DNA of 42,635 nucleotides from a virus. Below the pieces are notes generated by a model, which worked only from the letters and a program-made list of their open reading frames with translations, ran no database searches and was not told where the DNA came from. The stretch's first letter is position 1. Each line of letters starts with the position of its first letter. Location: IMG/VR virus record IMGVR_UViG_3300005555_000002, positions 1 to 42,635 of that record. One strand, 5' to 3'. This document shows, one piece after another, positions 7,998 through 17,100 of the stretch. A program made the position numbers and the translations under genes.

Positions 7998-9032
7998 ATG
8001 CTCGACATGTTCGCGTCTGAAGGGCACTTCATCGACCACCTCGCTGCCGTCTGGAACGCGCTGCCTGAGGATGCTCGAGGATCCTTCATGGTGCGGGCCC
8101 ACACAGGTGCTGACTCGACACCCCTGGTCAACCGTGCCTTCTCACACGGGATCAAGGCGACCACCTCGTTTCCGCCTGATGGGCCTGCCGTCCTGACTGC
8201 GTCCGTGGGTGACCTGTCGGGTTCCTACCGGCAAGGACGACGGCGCCTGGCGATCATGGAGCATGGCGCGGGTCAGACGTACGCGGGTGCGCCAGGATCT
8301 GCTGCCCGAGGCCCATCGTACGCCGGTGGGTATGGTCGTCGCGCCTCGCTGTTCCTGCACCCGAACGAGCGCGCTGCTGCCCGGGACCGCATGTTCTACC
8401 GCCACTCACGTGTCGAGGTCGTCGGTGCGCCGTTCCTTGACACGATGCCTGCCCGGGATCCTGGGCCTGGGCCTGTGATCGCGTGTACCTTCCACTTTGA
8501 AGCGACAGTGGCACCTGAGGCACGTCCTGCCTTCTCCTACTACCGTGAGGCGATCGCTGCGCTGGCGAAGGACTACCGGGTGATCGGGACCGGGCATCCC
8601 AGGATCGTTGAGCGCCTGATCCCCTGGTACCTGGCGCACGGGATCGAGGTGGTGCCTGACTTCCGTGAGGTACTGCGCCGCGCTGACCTCCTGCTCTTCG
8701 ACAATACTTCTGCCGGATTCGCGTTCGCTGCGTCCGGTCGACCAGTCGTCGTCCTTGATGCTCCCTTCTACCGCCTGCGCGTTGAGCATGGGTTGAGGTT
8801 CTGGGAGTGTGTCGGTGGTGCCTCAGGCACAGGACCTGCCCGCCTGGGCGTCAGGATCAGTAGGCAGAGGGACCTGCGTGCTGCGGTCGACCTCGCGTTG
8901 CTCGACACGACAGAGGCGAAGGAGGCACGCGAACGTGCCCTGAGCATCGTCTACACCTACAGGACGGGTGCTGCAGCGCGTGCGGCATCCGTCCTCCTTG
9001 ACTGGTTGCCGACCGCTGCGGTGGCAGCATGA
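7998..9032 (+). CDS. GT-B fold transferase, CDP-glycerol transferase-like
   Basis: A 344-residue protein. Around residue 88 EHGAGQTYAG resembles the His-Gly donor-site motif of the CDP-glycerol glycerophosphotransferase (TagB/TagF) group, and near residue 234 LLLFDNTSAGFAFAASGRPVVVLDAP matches the acidic D-x-S/T-S motif that binds the nucleotide-sugar phosphate in that group. It would move a glycerophosphate or sugar onto an acceptor. It is the first of three transferase genes inserted between connector genes of the late operon and overlaps the next by four bases. Likely targets are virion proteins; the acceptor is not evident. Confidence 0.6.
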   Translation: MLDMFASEGHFIDHLAAVWNALPEDARGSFMVRAHTGADSTPLVNRAFSHGIKATTSFPPDGPAVLTASVGDLSGSYRQGRRRLAIMEHGAGQTYAGAPGSAARGPSYAGGYGRRASLFLHPNERAAARDRMFYRHSRVEVVGAPFLDTMPARDPGPGPVIACTFHFEATVAPEARPAFSYYREAIAALAKDYRVIGTGHPRIVERLIPWYLAHGIEVVPDFREVLRRADLLLFDNTSAGFAFAASGRPVVVLDAPFYRLRVEHGLRFWECVGGASGTGPARLGVRISRQRDLRAAVDLALLDTTEAKEARERALSIVYTYRTGAAARAASVLLDWLPTAAVAA

Positions 9033-9691
9033 ACGTCGCGGTTGTGATCCCGTGGCGCGGAGGTGATCCCGCGCGTGAACGCGCGTTGGCGTTCGCGATC
9101 AGGCACTGGGAGAGCATGGATCTGCATCCTGTGGTCAGCGGTGACTCTGGGTCAGGCCCGTTCAACAAGGCAGAAGCAGTCAATCGTGGTGCTGAACGGG
9201 CGGGCGACTGGGATACCCTCATCATCGCTGACGCGGACATGATCGTGCCCCCACGTCAGATCGGTCGCTGCGCCCGACACACGGTCGCTGAGCAACGCGC
9301 TGCGTGGCCGTTCACACTTCTGCACCGCCTGACAGAACCAGGGACACAACGCGTTCTAGACGGTGCTAGGCCTCGCGGTAACGACTACGGGTTGACGAGT
9401 GACGCGATGCCAGGAGGTGTGTTCGTTGTCCCTCGGGCCTTGTGGGGCCTCGTCGGTGGGATGGATGAGCGGTTCGTTGGATGGGGTGGTGAGGACTCTG
9501 CGCTCGTACATGCGTGCCGCGTTGTCGCTGGGCAGCCAGAACGTACTGTGGGTGAGTCATGGCACCTGTGGCACCCGAAGGCGGCGAAGACGCCTGACTA
9601 CCCTGCCAACCGCGAACTGTCACGCAGGTACGGACACGCCCAGACCCCCAAGGACGTCTTCGCGATCGTCAACGAGAGGAACGTGGCATGA
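9029..9691 (+). CDS. GT-A glycosyltransferase, galactosyltransferase (GT7)-like
   Basis: A 220-residue cytosolic glycosyltransferase. The N-terminus NVAVVIPWRGGD is the first nucleotide-binding strand. LIIADADMI near residue 67 carries the DxD metal motif. GGMDERFVGWGGEDSAL near residues 142-158 is the signature of the GT7 C-terminal domain, in which the G-G-E-D acid is catalytic. SWHLWHPKA supplies the W-x-H metal ligand. All core motifs are intact, so an active retaining or inverting transferase is expected. Coupled on both sides by ATGA overlaps. Confidence 0.75.
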   Translation: MNVAVVIPWRGGDPARERALAFAIRHWESMDLHPVVSGDSGSGPFNKAEAVNRGAERAGDWDTLIIADADMIVPPRQIGRCARHTVAEQRAAWPFTLLHRLTEPGTQRVLDGARPRGNDYGLTSDAMPGGVFVVPRALWGLVGGMDERFVGWGGEDSALVHACRVVAGQPERTVGESWHLWHPKAAKTPDYPANRELSRRYGHAQTPKDVFAIVNERNVA

Positions 9692-10374
9692 TCACAGTCC
9701 TATGCCCTACACGCGGACGACCTGGGCAAGCGGGTGAGATGGTTGACTCCTTCCTCGCGACCTCGGTGCTCGAGGATACCCGACTCGTCCTCGTCGTGGA
9801 TGAGGATGATCCCGACGTGTCCGACTACTTGACGCTCAGGCCCGTGGACGAGCGGTTCCTTGGGAGTGTCCTCCTGGCACCGCAGTGGACGGGGGATCTC
9901 GTTCGGGCGACGAACTCAGCAGCAAGCGCGTTCTGGGATGCTGACTGCATACTCGGGCACGTCGGTGACGATCACCGGTTCAGGACCGAGGCCTGGGATG
10001 AGAAGGTTGGGTATGCGCTGCTGGTACCTGGCGTCGCGTATGGTGATGACGGGTACCAGCATGAGAACATGCCGACTGCCGTGTTCATCTCATCGGTTAT
10101 CCCGAGGACGTTGGGGTGGTACGCGCTCCCCTCGTGCCGCCACCTGTTCATTGACAACGCCTGGAAGGTGCTCGGGTCGAAGACGCGCCTGACGTACCTC
10201 CCGGACGTCCTGATCGAGCACATGCACCCAGCGGCGAAGAAGGGGACCTGGGACGCCTCATACCTGGCGTCCAACTCCAAGGAGATGTTCGCGCACGACA
10301 GCGCTGCCTACGATGCCTGGATGCGCGATCGTCTACCAGCGGATGTGTCACTACTGCAGGAGATGCTCCCATGA
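9688..10374 (+). CDS. GT2-like glycosyltransferase
   Basis: A 228-residue protein starting MITVLCPTRGRPGQ, the nucleotide-sugar binding strand of family 2 transferases. LVLVVDEDDPD is the next acidic strand, and DCILGHVGDDHRF near residue 93 carries the DDH version of the DxD motif. A C-terminal segment, TYLPDVLIEHMHP, provides His/Glu candidates. Third of three adjacent transferases, joined by four-base overlaps to both neighbours. Sugar and acceptor are unknown. Confidence 0.65.
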   Translation: MITVLCPTRGRPGQAGEMVDSFLATSVLEDTRLVLVVDEDDPDVSDYLTLRPVDERFLGSVLLAPQWTGDLVRATNSAASAFWDADCILGHVGDDHRFRTEAWDEKVGYALLVPGVAYGDDGYQHENMPTAVFISSVIPRTLGWYALPSCRHLFIDNAWKVLGSKTRLTYLPDVLIEHMHPAAKKGTWDASYLASNSKEMFAHDSAAYDAWMRDRLPADVSLLQEMLP

Positions 10375-10727
10375 GGACCTTCTTGTCACCGCGGCGGCGT
10401 ACCCACAGGATCGACTGGGACCACAAGTTCGTGGGTGGTCGCCTGGTTGTCAGTGACGAGGTAGCACCAGAGATCGAAGCGTATGCCCGGGCTCATCCTG
10501 AGATCGGCATCACCTGGGTGCTCGTTGATCAAGAAAACCCTCCTAGTGACACAACTACGCCCAAACCCAAGAAACGCCCCTCAGCGACCGTTGTAGACGG
10601 GCACACGACCTTGACGGATGCCCAGGTGGCTGCAGGATTCCAGGACGCGCCTCCACTCGTTGACGAACCAGCAGCGCCTGCGGGCCTGCCTGGTGAGGCA
10701 GCGGAGATCCCGGAGGAGCAGGAATGA
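10371..10727 (+). CDS. Hypothetical protein with Pro/Glu-rich tail
   Basis: A 118-residue protein of unknown function. It has a short basic N-terminus, a possible small alpha/beta region to residue 55 (GGRLVVSDEVAPEIEAYARAHPE), and a Pro/Thr/Lys then Pro/Glu-rich C-terminal half that looks disordered. It overlaps both neighbours by four bases. Its coding sequence contains a 14-base match (10582-10595, AGCGACCGTTGTAG) to block 3 of the intergenic elements. Confidence 0.5.
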   Translation: MRTFLSPRRRTHRIDWDHKFVGGRLVVSDEVAPEIEAYARAHPEIGITWVLVDQENPPSDTTTPKPKKRPSATVVDGHTTLTDAQVAAGFQDAPPLVDEPAAPAGLPGEAAEIPEEQE

Positions 10728-11086
10728 ACGATGTCTTCCAGATCGACCGTGTGTCCTGGCACCCAGAGCATGCGATCAGCGAAGTCGACCACCTTGCTGC
10801 GGAAGCAGCATTGAGGGCAGGTGAACTGGTCAGGGCGCGTGCAGACGGGCGCGTTCCGTTCCTGTCAGGTGCACTCGAGTCGAGCGCTTCGGTGAACCTC
10901 GGGCACGATGGTGAGGTTGCTGTTGGGTACTCGACTGACTACGCGACGGTCCTGCACGCTCACCCGGAATGGAACTACAGTGGTGGGCGATCGGGGCGCT
11001 GGTTGGAAGAGGCGGTCGACATGTCCGAGGACGAGGTCGCGATGCTTATGGAAGAAACGATGCGCATTGGTTGGCCGAGGAGTTAG
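10724..11086 (+). CDS. Tail completion / connector protein (HK97 gp10-like)
   Basis: A 120-residue protein. A long N-terminal helix (EVDHLAAEAALRAGELVRARA) is followed by a beta sandwich: FLSGALESSASVNLGHDGEVAVGYSTDYATVLHAHPEW. The order hydrophobic-G-x-L-x-S-S then V-G-Y...Y-A-x-V-x-H typifies the gp10-like neck proteins that join tail to head. It lies just before the tape measure. Its separation from the other connectors by the transferase cassette suggests a later insertion. Confidence 0.6.
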   Translation: MNDVFQIDRVSWHPEHAISEVDHLAAEAALRAGELVRARADGRVPFLSGALESSASVNLGHDGEVAVGYSTDYATVLHAHPEWNYSGGRSGRWLEEAVDMSEDEVAMLMEETMRIGWPRS

Positions 11087-11089
11087 CAG

Positions 11090-13723
11090 ATGGCAACTGG
11101 TGGTGTCGAGGTAGGTGCGCTCTACGCGACGCTCAAACTAGACAAGAGTAAGTTTGAACGATCGGTGCATGAGTCAGGGGTGTCGCTGGGTGGGCTAGCA
11201 AGAATCGCTGCGACAGGTGGAGTGGTTATTGGTGCTGCTCTCCTAGGCATAGGTGTCGCAGCAGTCCATAGTGCATCTGGGTTCCAGGCGGCAATGGAAC
11301 TCATCGCTACCCAGGCGGGCGCGTCCCAGGACGAGGTTGAAGCACTCAAGAAGTCAGTGCTGGGTCTTGCAGGGGAAGTCGCAACTTCTCCTGAGGAACT
11401 AGCGAAAGGCCTGTATCACCTAGAGTCAGCAGGACTCCATGGCGCGAAGGCTATGGAAGTCCTCAAGATCGCGGCCGAAGGTGCGAAGGTTGGGCACGCT
11501 GATCTTGAGTCGGTCACCAACGCACTCGTTGCTTCCCTCAAGTCAGGTGTCGGTGGGATCACCGATGCCAGTCAGGCAATGGGTGTCCTCAATGCGATCG
11601 TTGGTGCCGGCAACATGCGGATGGAGGACCTGACCGCGGCGATCGGGACAGGTGTCTTGTCATCAGCAAAGAACTTCGGCGTGTCTATCCAGTCGGTAGG
11701 CGCAGCGCTCGCGGCGATGACTGACCAAGGGATCCCAGCAGTTGATGCGGCCAACTCGATCAGGTCAGCGATGCGCCTCATGGCAGCGCCTACCAAGGCT
11801 GCTGTTGGTGAACTCAAGAGTATCGGGTTGACCCAGCAGTCACTGGCGAAGGATCTGCGCTCTTCCGGTGGGATCCAGTCGGCGATGGTTGATCTCAAGA
11901 AGCACATGGAGGCTGCAGGTCTATCAGCGACTGAGCAGGCCCAACTGCTGACCAAGGCATTCGGTGGCAAGCAGTCCCAAGGTATCCTGACCCTCATCGG
12001 GAACATGGATGTACTTGATGCTAAGCAGAAGGCAGTCAGTGCTGGAGCGGGAGGGTTTGCTGCTGCCTGGGCGAAGACACAGCAGGACGTAGCGATCAAG
12101 GCGGACAAGGCGAAGGCCAGTTTTGAGGCATTGACGATCACACTTGGTGATAGGCTGCTGCCTGTTGCTGGTTCGGTGTTCGATGCCCTCACAGGGTTCA
12201 TATCGTCACCTGCCTTGCTAGGTGCGGTTGATTCTCTAGGTAGTGCGATGGCTTCCATTGCTACCTTGGCAGGCACCGCGTTCGGGAAGATTGCTGACGT
12301 GGTCAGGTCAGTAGGACCAACCGTTGTTACTGTGTTCGGCAAGATCATTGACACAGTGCAGGGGTTCGTCACAGGCGCGATGCCAGCGGTGACTGCAGCG
12401 TTCGCGTTCCTATCTGGTGCTATCAAAGGTGTGGTTGACGCGTTCACGCCGGTCATGGCGAACAGTGAGGAACTCAAGGGGTTCCTGATCGCGCTCGGAG
12501 CGATCGTCCTGACCATCGTTGTACCTCCTTTCGTCGCGTGGGCTGCAGCGACGTTGGTTGCTGCTGCGCCGTTGCTCCTCATCGCTGCTGCTGTTGCGGG
12601 TCTCATTCTCGTCCTTGAGCACTTCGGTATCCTGGGTCCGGTCGTTGAAGGCGTGACACGTGCGCTCGGTGGGGCATTCGACTGGGTGACCACGAACGTC
12701 CTGCCTGCTCTCATGGATGCCTTCAACCTGTTCACCGGAACGATCCTGCCCGCGATCATCGCCGGCGTCTCGGTCGTTGCTGACACGGTGATCCCCGCGT
12801 TCGGTGCAGCGTTTGAGTGGATCACCACGAACATCCTGCCACCCATCATGGAAGTCATCTCGGTCCTGGCGAACGTCGTCTTGCCTGCGCTCCTAGAGGC
12901 GTTCCGAGGCGTCGTGTCCTGGGTCGTCGCGAACCTGCCCACGATGCGCAAGATCTGGGAGACGGTGTCGGCAGCGATTGGTGCCGTGATCCATGCTGCA
13001 GCGACAGCGGTGAAGACAGCGTTTGAGATCATCGCCAACGTGATCAAGGTGGTGGTCCCGGTCATCGTCAACGTGGGCAAGGTCATCTTCCCGGCGCTGG
13101 GTGCTGCTGCGACTGTCCTCCTGTCGGTCATGTCAACGATCTTCTCATCGATCGGTACGGTATGGAACCTTGCCTGGTCTGTCGCGAAGACGGTCGCTTC
13201 TGGGATCGGGTCAGCATGGAACGGACTCATCGGTGTGATCCGTACCGTGTGGAACTCAATCTCGGGCATCGTCAGGGGTGGTGCCAACTTCCTCATCGGG
13301 ATAGTCAACGGGATCATCTCAGCGGTTGACTCGATCCAGGTCCACATCGGACGGATCGGGATCGATACGCCTGGTGGGTTCATTGGCGTGGGCCCATTCG
13401 ACTGGAACGGGTTGAACATCGGGCACTTGGGATACCTCGAGGCAGGTACGCCGAACTGGCGCGGCGGGTGGGCGCTGCTCGGTGAGAAGGGGCCTGAACT
13501 CGCCAAACTGCCCAGCGGGGCCCAGGTCTTCTCGTCGCATGAGTCAGCGAGGATCCTAGCACAGCAAGGCGGGCAGGGGCAGTCGGTCGAGCATCACTAC
13601 AACCTGACGGTCGCTGGTGACGTGAAGGCGGACAAGCCCGAGTCGATCCTGTCGACCCTGCAGCGCATGTCTGCCGTTGGGCCTACCTCGCTCGTGCCAG
13701 TCACAGTAGGAACCAAACCATGA
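11090..13723 (+). CDS. Tail tape measure protein
   Basis: An 877-residue protein that sets tail length; at about 1.5 angstrom per residue this implies a tail near 130 nm. The N-terminal third matches the TP901-type tape measure domain (ELIATQAGASQDEVEALKK, then LYHLESAG and TDQGIPAVDAANSIRSAM). Residues about 463-510 form strongly hydrophobic segments likely to cross the host membrane at infection. A series of VTTNVLPAL/WITTNILPPI repeats lies near residues 530-590. LGEKGPELAKLPSGAQVFS near residue 800 is the usual C-terminal motif. Third codon positions in its first half look less G/C-rich than in the capsid genes. Confidence 0.9.
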   Translation: MATGGVEVGALYATLKLDKSKFERSVHESGVSLGGLARIAATGGVVIGAALLGIGVAAVHSASGFQAAMELIATQAGASQDEVEALKKSVLGLAGEVATSPEELAKGLYHLESAGLHGAKAMEVLKIAAEGAKVGHADLESVTNALVASLKSGVGGITDASQAMGVLNAIVGAGNMRMEDLTAAIGTGVLSSAKNFGVSIQSVGAALAAMTDQGIPAVDAANSIRSAMRLMAAPTKAAVGELKSIGLTQQSLAKDLRSSGGIQSAMVDLKKHMEAAGLSATEQAQLLTKAFGGKQSQGILTLIGNMDVLDAKQKAVSAGAGGFAAAWAKTQQDVAIKADKAKASFEALTITLGDRLLPVAGSVFDALTGFISSPALLGAVDSLGSAMASIATLAGTAFGKIADVVRSVGPTVVTVFGKIIDTVQGFVTGAMPAVTAAFAFLSGAIKGVVDAFTPVMANSEELKGFLIALGAIVLTIVVPPFVAWAAATLVAAAPLLLIAAAVAGLILVLEHFGILGPVVEGVTRALGGAFDWVTTNVLPALMDAFNLFTGTILPAIIAGVSVVADTVIPAFGAAFEWITTNILPPIMEVISVLANVVLPALLEAFRGVVSWVVANLPTMRKIWETVSAAIGAVIHAAATAVKTAFEIIANVIKVVVPVIVNVGKVIFPALGAAATVLLSVMSTIFSSIGTVWNLAWSVAKTVASGIGSAWNGLIGVIRTVWNSISGIVRGGANFLIGIVNGIISAVDSIQVHIGRIGIDTPGGFIGVGPFDWNGLNIGHLGYLEAGTPNWRGGWALLGEKGPELAKLPSGAQVFSSHESARILAQQGGQGQSVEHHYNLTVAGDVKADKPESILSTLQRMSAVGPTSLVPVTVGTKP

Positions 13724-14154
13724 CTGATCCGCTGATCGAGTTTCGATCCCAGGACCTGCACGCTGACGGCCTGCGTCTGCAACTGACGGTCGGGTACGCT
13801 GAACCACTCAACGTGAGGGGCAAGGACACGATCGTTCCGCACCTGGCAGGTCGCATCGTGCGTGCCCGCATGGGGGACAACAGGATCCTCCGCCTTGAGG
13901 GGTTCGTTGCTGCTGGTACGCCCGAGGTATGGCGTATCGCGACCGACCTACTCGCGCTGATCATCGACACCACGCTTGATCCGGGGGACCTGATCCTGAG
14001 GGGACCGTACCTGGGTCTTCCTGTGCCTACCACTGCGTCAATCACGGCGCGCGTCCTCAACGCTGTTGGGGGCCCGATCATGGCGAAGTTGTACCAGCGT
14101 TGGTCGATCGAACTCGAGTCGGTTGATCCGTTCTGGGTGGTGACGAGTTCCTGA
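13720..14154 (+). CDS. Distal tail protein-like (Dit)
   Basis: A 144-residue beta-rich protein. LRLQLTVGYAEPLNV and LAGRIVRARMGDNRILRLEGFVA are strand-rich, and the C-terminus RWSIELESVDPFWV matches the closing strand of distal tail proteins, which link the tube to the baseplate. Position between tape measure and the large tail protein fits. It overlaps the tape measure by four bases and touches the next gene. Short for a full Dit, so only a core may be present. Confidence 0.5.
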   Translation: MTDPLIEFRSQDLHADGLRLQLTVGYAEPLNVRGKDTIVPHLAGRIVRARMGDNRILRLEGFVAAGTPEVWRIATDLLALIIDTTLDPGDLILRGPYLGLPVPTTASITARVLNAVGGPIMAKLYQRWSIELESVDPFWVVTSS

Positions 14155-17100
14155 TGCCCATTGACTTCCTCGCCTCAGCACATGGCGGTGACCTAGTCGG
14201 TCACTCCTCGTTCGTCCTGCCGTCAGTCGCGGCATCTGGTGACAACGTCCAGATGATCGCGTTCGTCCAGAACGTTGCTGCTGACGTGACCACGCCGCCA
14301 GCAGGTTGGACGGAACGTGCGACTGTCGTTGGCGGTGTCTTCCCAGCGCGCTACTCGATGCTGGACAAGTTCTTCGCTATCGGTGCGAGTCCATACGCTG
14401 ATACCGTCACGTCAACAGGCACGGATGAGTGGGGTGGTGCCCAGTTCGCCTTCCGGGCAGCAGGCGGTGCGTTCGCCAATGCGGCGGTGCATGCTGTCAC
14501 ATACGGGTACTCAGGCGCAGGGGCACAGGTTGATCCGACGATCTCGGTGACCTTGCCATCGTCCACTACGCCTGGGTCAGTGCTTATCGCCTACATGTCA
14601 TTGAACACTGACCTGTCTGACCCGACATCAGAAGGTCCTGTGTGGCCTGATGGGTGGACGGTCCTCGAGGACCTCCCGGGTTCACCGATCGTCGGTAGCG
14701 CGTCCGTTGCCTACCACGTGTGCGATGGCACCGAGACGGTCGTGTCCGGGCAGTGGATGCATGACTCCGTCTACTCGCAAGTGATCATGGTCGGTGAGTA
14801 CCAGATCCTGACGCTGTGTGACTTCAGCGCAACTCCTCGGTTCGGGTCGATCCCGCTCACCGTTGCCTTTACTGACCTGTCGACCGGTGACCCGACTACC
14901 TGGGCATGGGACTTCGGTGACGGTGGTACGAGTACGCTGCAGAACCCGACGCACATCTACTCGACACCGGGTGACTACACCGTCACGCTCGAGGTGTCGG
15001 GTGGTGAGATCGGTGACTGTACGGAAGTCAAGGCGGGGTATATCACCGTAGGTGACACCTCGACCTGGGATGTGTACCCAGCGACTGATCCCGATGGGCC
15101 CAGGATCGCCCAGATCACCCATGCCTCCAAGCGCACGATCAGGGTCGAACTCAACGGTGCCGGTAAAGGCATGTTCACGATCAACCGGCATGCTCCCGAA
15201 GCGACTGCTATCAACTTCGCGAAAGGTAACCTGGTCAAGACGGCATTCGCTGAACTGGCGCCCGACTACATCTTCTCCTTCTTCATCGAGGATGGTGACT
15301 TCGATCTCCTGTCGTCTGACGAGGACGGTGGTGAGGACCTGTCGTTCTCGGGACGTGGGGGCCTGTCCTACCTCGATCGCGCTAGGATGTGGGACGCTGC
15401 GTACTCGACGGGCCTCGACCTGACGGATACGTGGACGGAGATCTGGCACAGCACGGCAGTGCACCACCCATCGGGCACGTGGTATGATCCTGCCGACACG
15501 TCAGCGGTGCGAGTCATCGACATGCTCACCCGCCGCCTCTACAAGATCGATCAGGCAGCGCCTCACGCTGGGCACGTCCTGTCAGGTGCTTTGTTCTCGC
15601 ACTACGCGGGAGGCCTGTCGGGTGATCCTGCTGACTCAACGATCTACTGGGCGCTTGAGGCACCGTGGTTGTCGGGATCTAGCGCCCACTCATTCATCCA
15701 CAAGATCACCAAGGCGACCAACGTCATTGCCGCCTCGTATGACATCGGCACCAACCACTGGACGGCGATCAAGTCGGACGGGACGAGCCTGTGGTTGACC
15801 AACCAGACGGATGACAAGATCCACAAGCGTTCGCGCTCAACCGGTGGATCGATCGCCTCCTACTCGATCACCTACAAAGGCGTAGCGCAGACGAACCCTA
15901 CCGGGATCTCGGTCAACGGTACGCAACTCGCCTACTGGTTCGAAGGACACAAGCGGGCGTTGATCGCTTCGACGTCTGCACCCGGGACGATCACTGACGC
16001 GATCTCGACCAGTTCAATCTCGAGCATGGGTGGTGACTGGACGACCGAGACGGGCCAGGACTTCTTCTACATGGATTCCTTCTCAGCGGGCACCGTGTGG
16101 AAGTACCAGATCACGACGGCGGTGCCTCATGATCCCGTGTCTGGGACATGGCGCCTCGATGAGGGGACGCCAGGCGCCATCCTTGCCCGCCTCGTCGCGG
16201 AGTGGCAGGCGTCTGCCCGTCCGCAGCACCCGATCCCAGATCTGACCCACGTGTTCGACTTCGTCAACGACTCAGATGGGAACCCGTGGGCATCGAACGA
16301 TGGCACCCTCGAGTTCACAGCAGCAGTCGGTGACCTCGGGATGGCGACCGTCCTGCGCCTGCTCCCGTATGGCCTCACGGTGCAGATGGATCCCAACCTC
16401 GTCCTGGGTGGGTACAACTCCTTCGGTACCGATCGATCGCACGGGTCCTTCGCTGCGGGCAAGGTCAGGTTTGAGAAGGCAGTCAACATCGCCGACGAAC
16501 TCAAGCGCTCGTTGTCTGACCGTCGCGTCGATACCCACATGCTCGCCCAGGGGCAGGGGACGTTGTACGCGACGGCGACAGACGCTGATCTCGGGTACGT
16601 GCGCGAGGGGTTCATCTCAACCCAGTTGACCGATCCCGCAGCACTCGCAGGAACTGCTGCCGCCGAACTTGAACATGAGCGCTCGGTGTCGGATTCGATC
16701 GCGCTGACTCCTCCTTGGGGTGACGACGAACTCAACGGGATCTACCTGCCTTGGATTCACTACTGGGTGGGTGACACGGTACGCGTTCACACGGGCGTCT
16801 CTGACTTCGACTACGACGAGACGAACTGGGTGCTGTACGCGATCACGCTGGATGAACAGGACAACGGGACGTGGCGCCCGATCGTTGAACTGGGTGCCGG
16901 GTACCTTACTACTGTTGCATCGTCAACAGGTGGTGGTGGGTCAACGTCGTCTGCTGGTGGCACGGGTGGTTCGGGTTCGGGTGGAGGAACGCCTAGCGCC
17001 GGCGTGACTGTCAAGGACACGGTGACGGGTGACACTGCTGTGGGCCTGACGGTTCAAAGCGAGGACTGGGCAGTGTTCGCGCCGGCATCTGGTGTCGCTG

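Noticed and set aside
11572-13506. A 644-codon open frame on the minus strand
   Set aside because: It is antisense to the tape measure gene, lacks a ribosome site, and its composition (Ala, Thr, Ser, Met) is that of a shadow frame in G+C-rich DNA.
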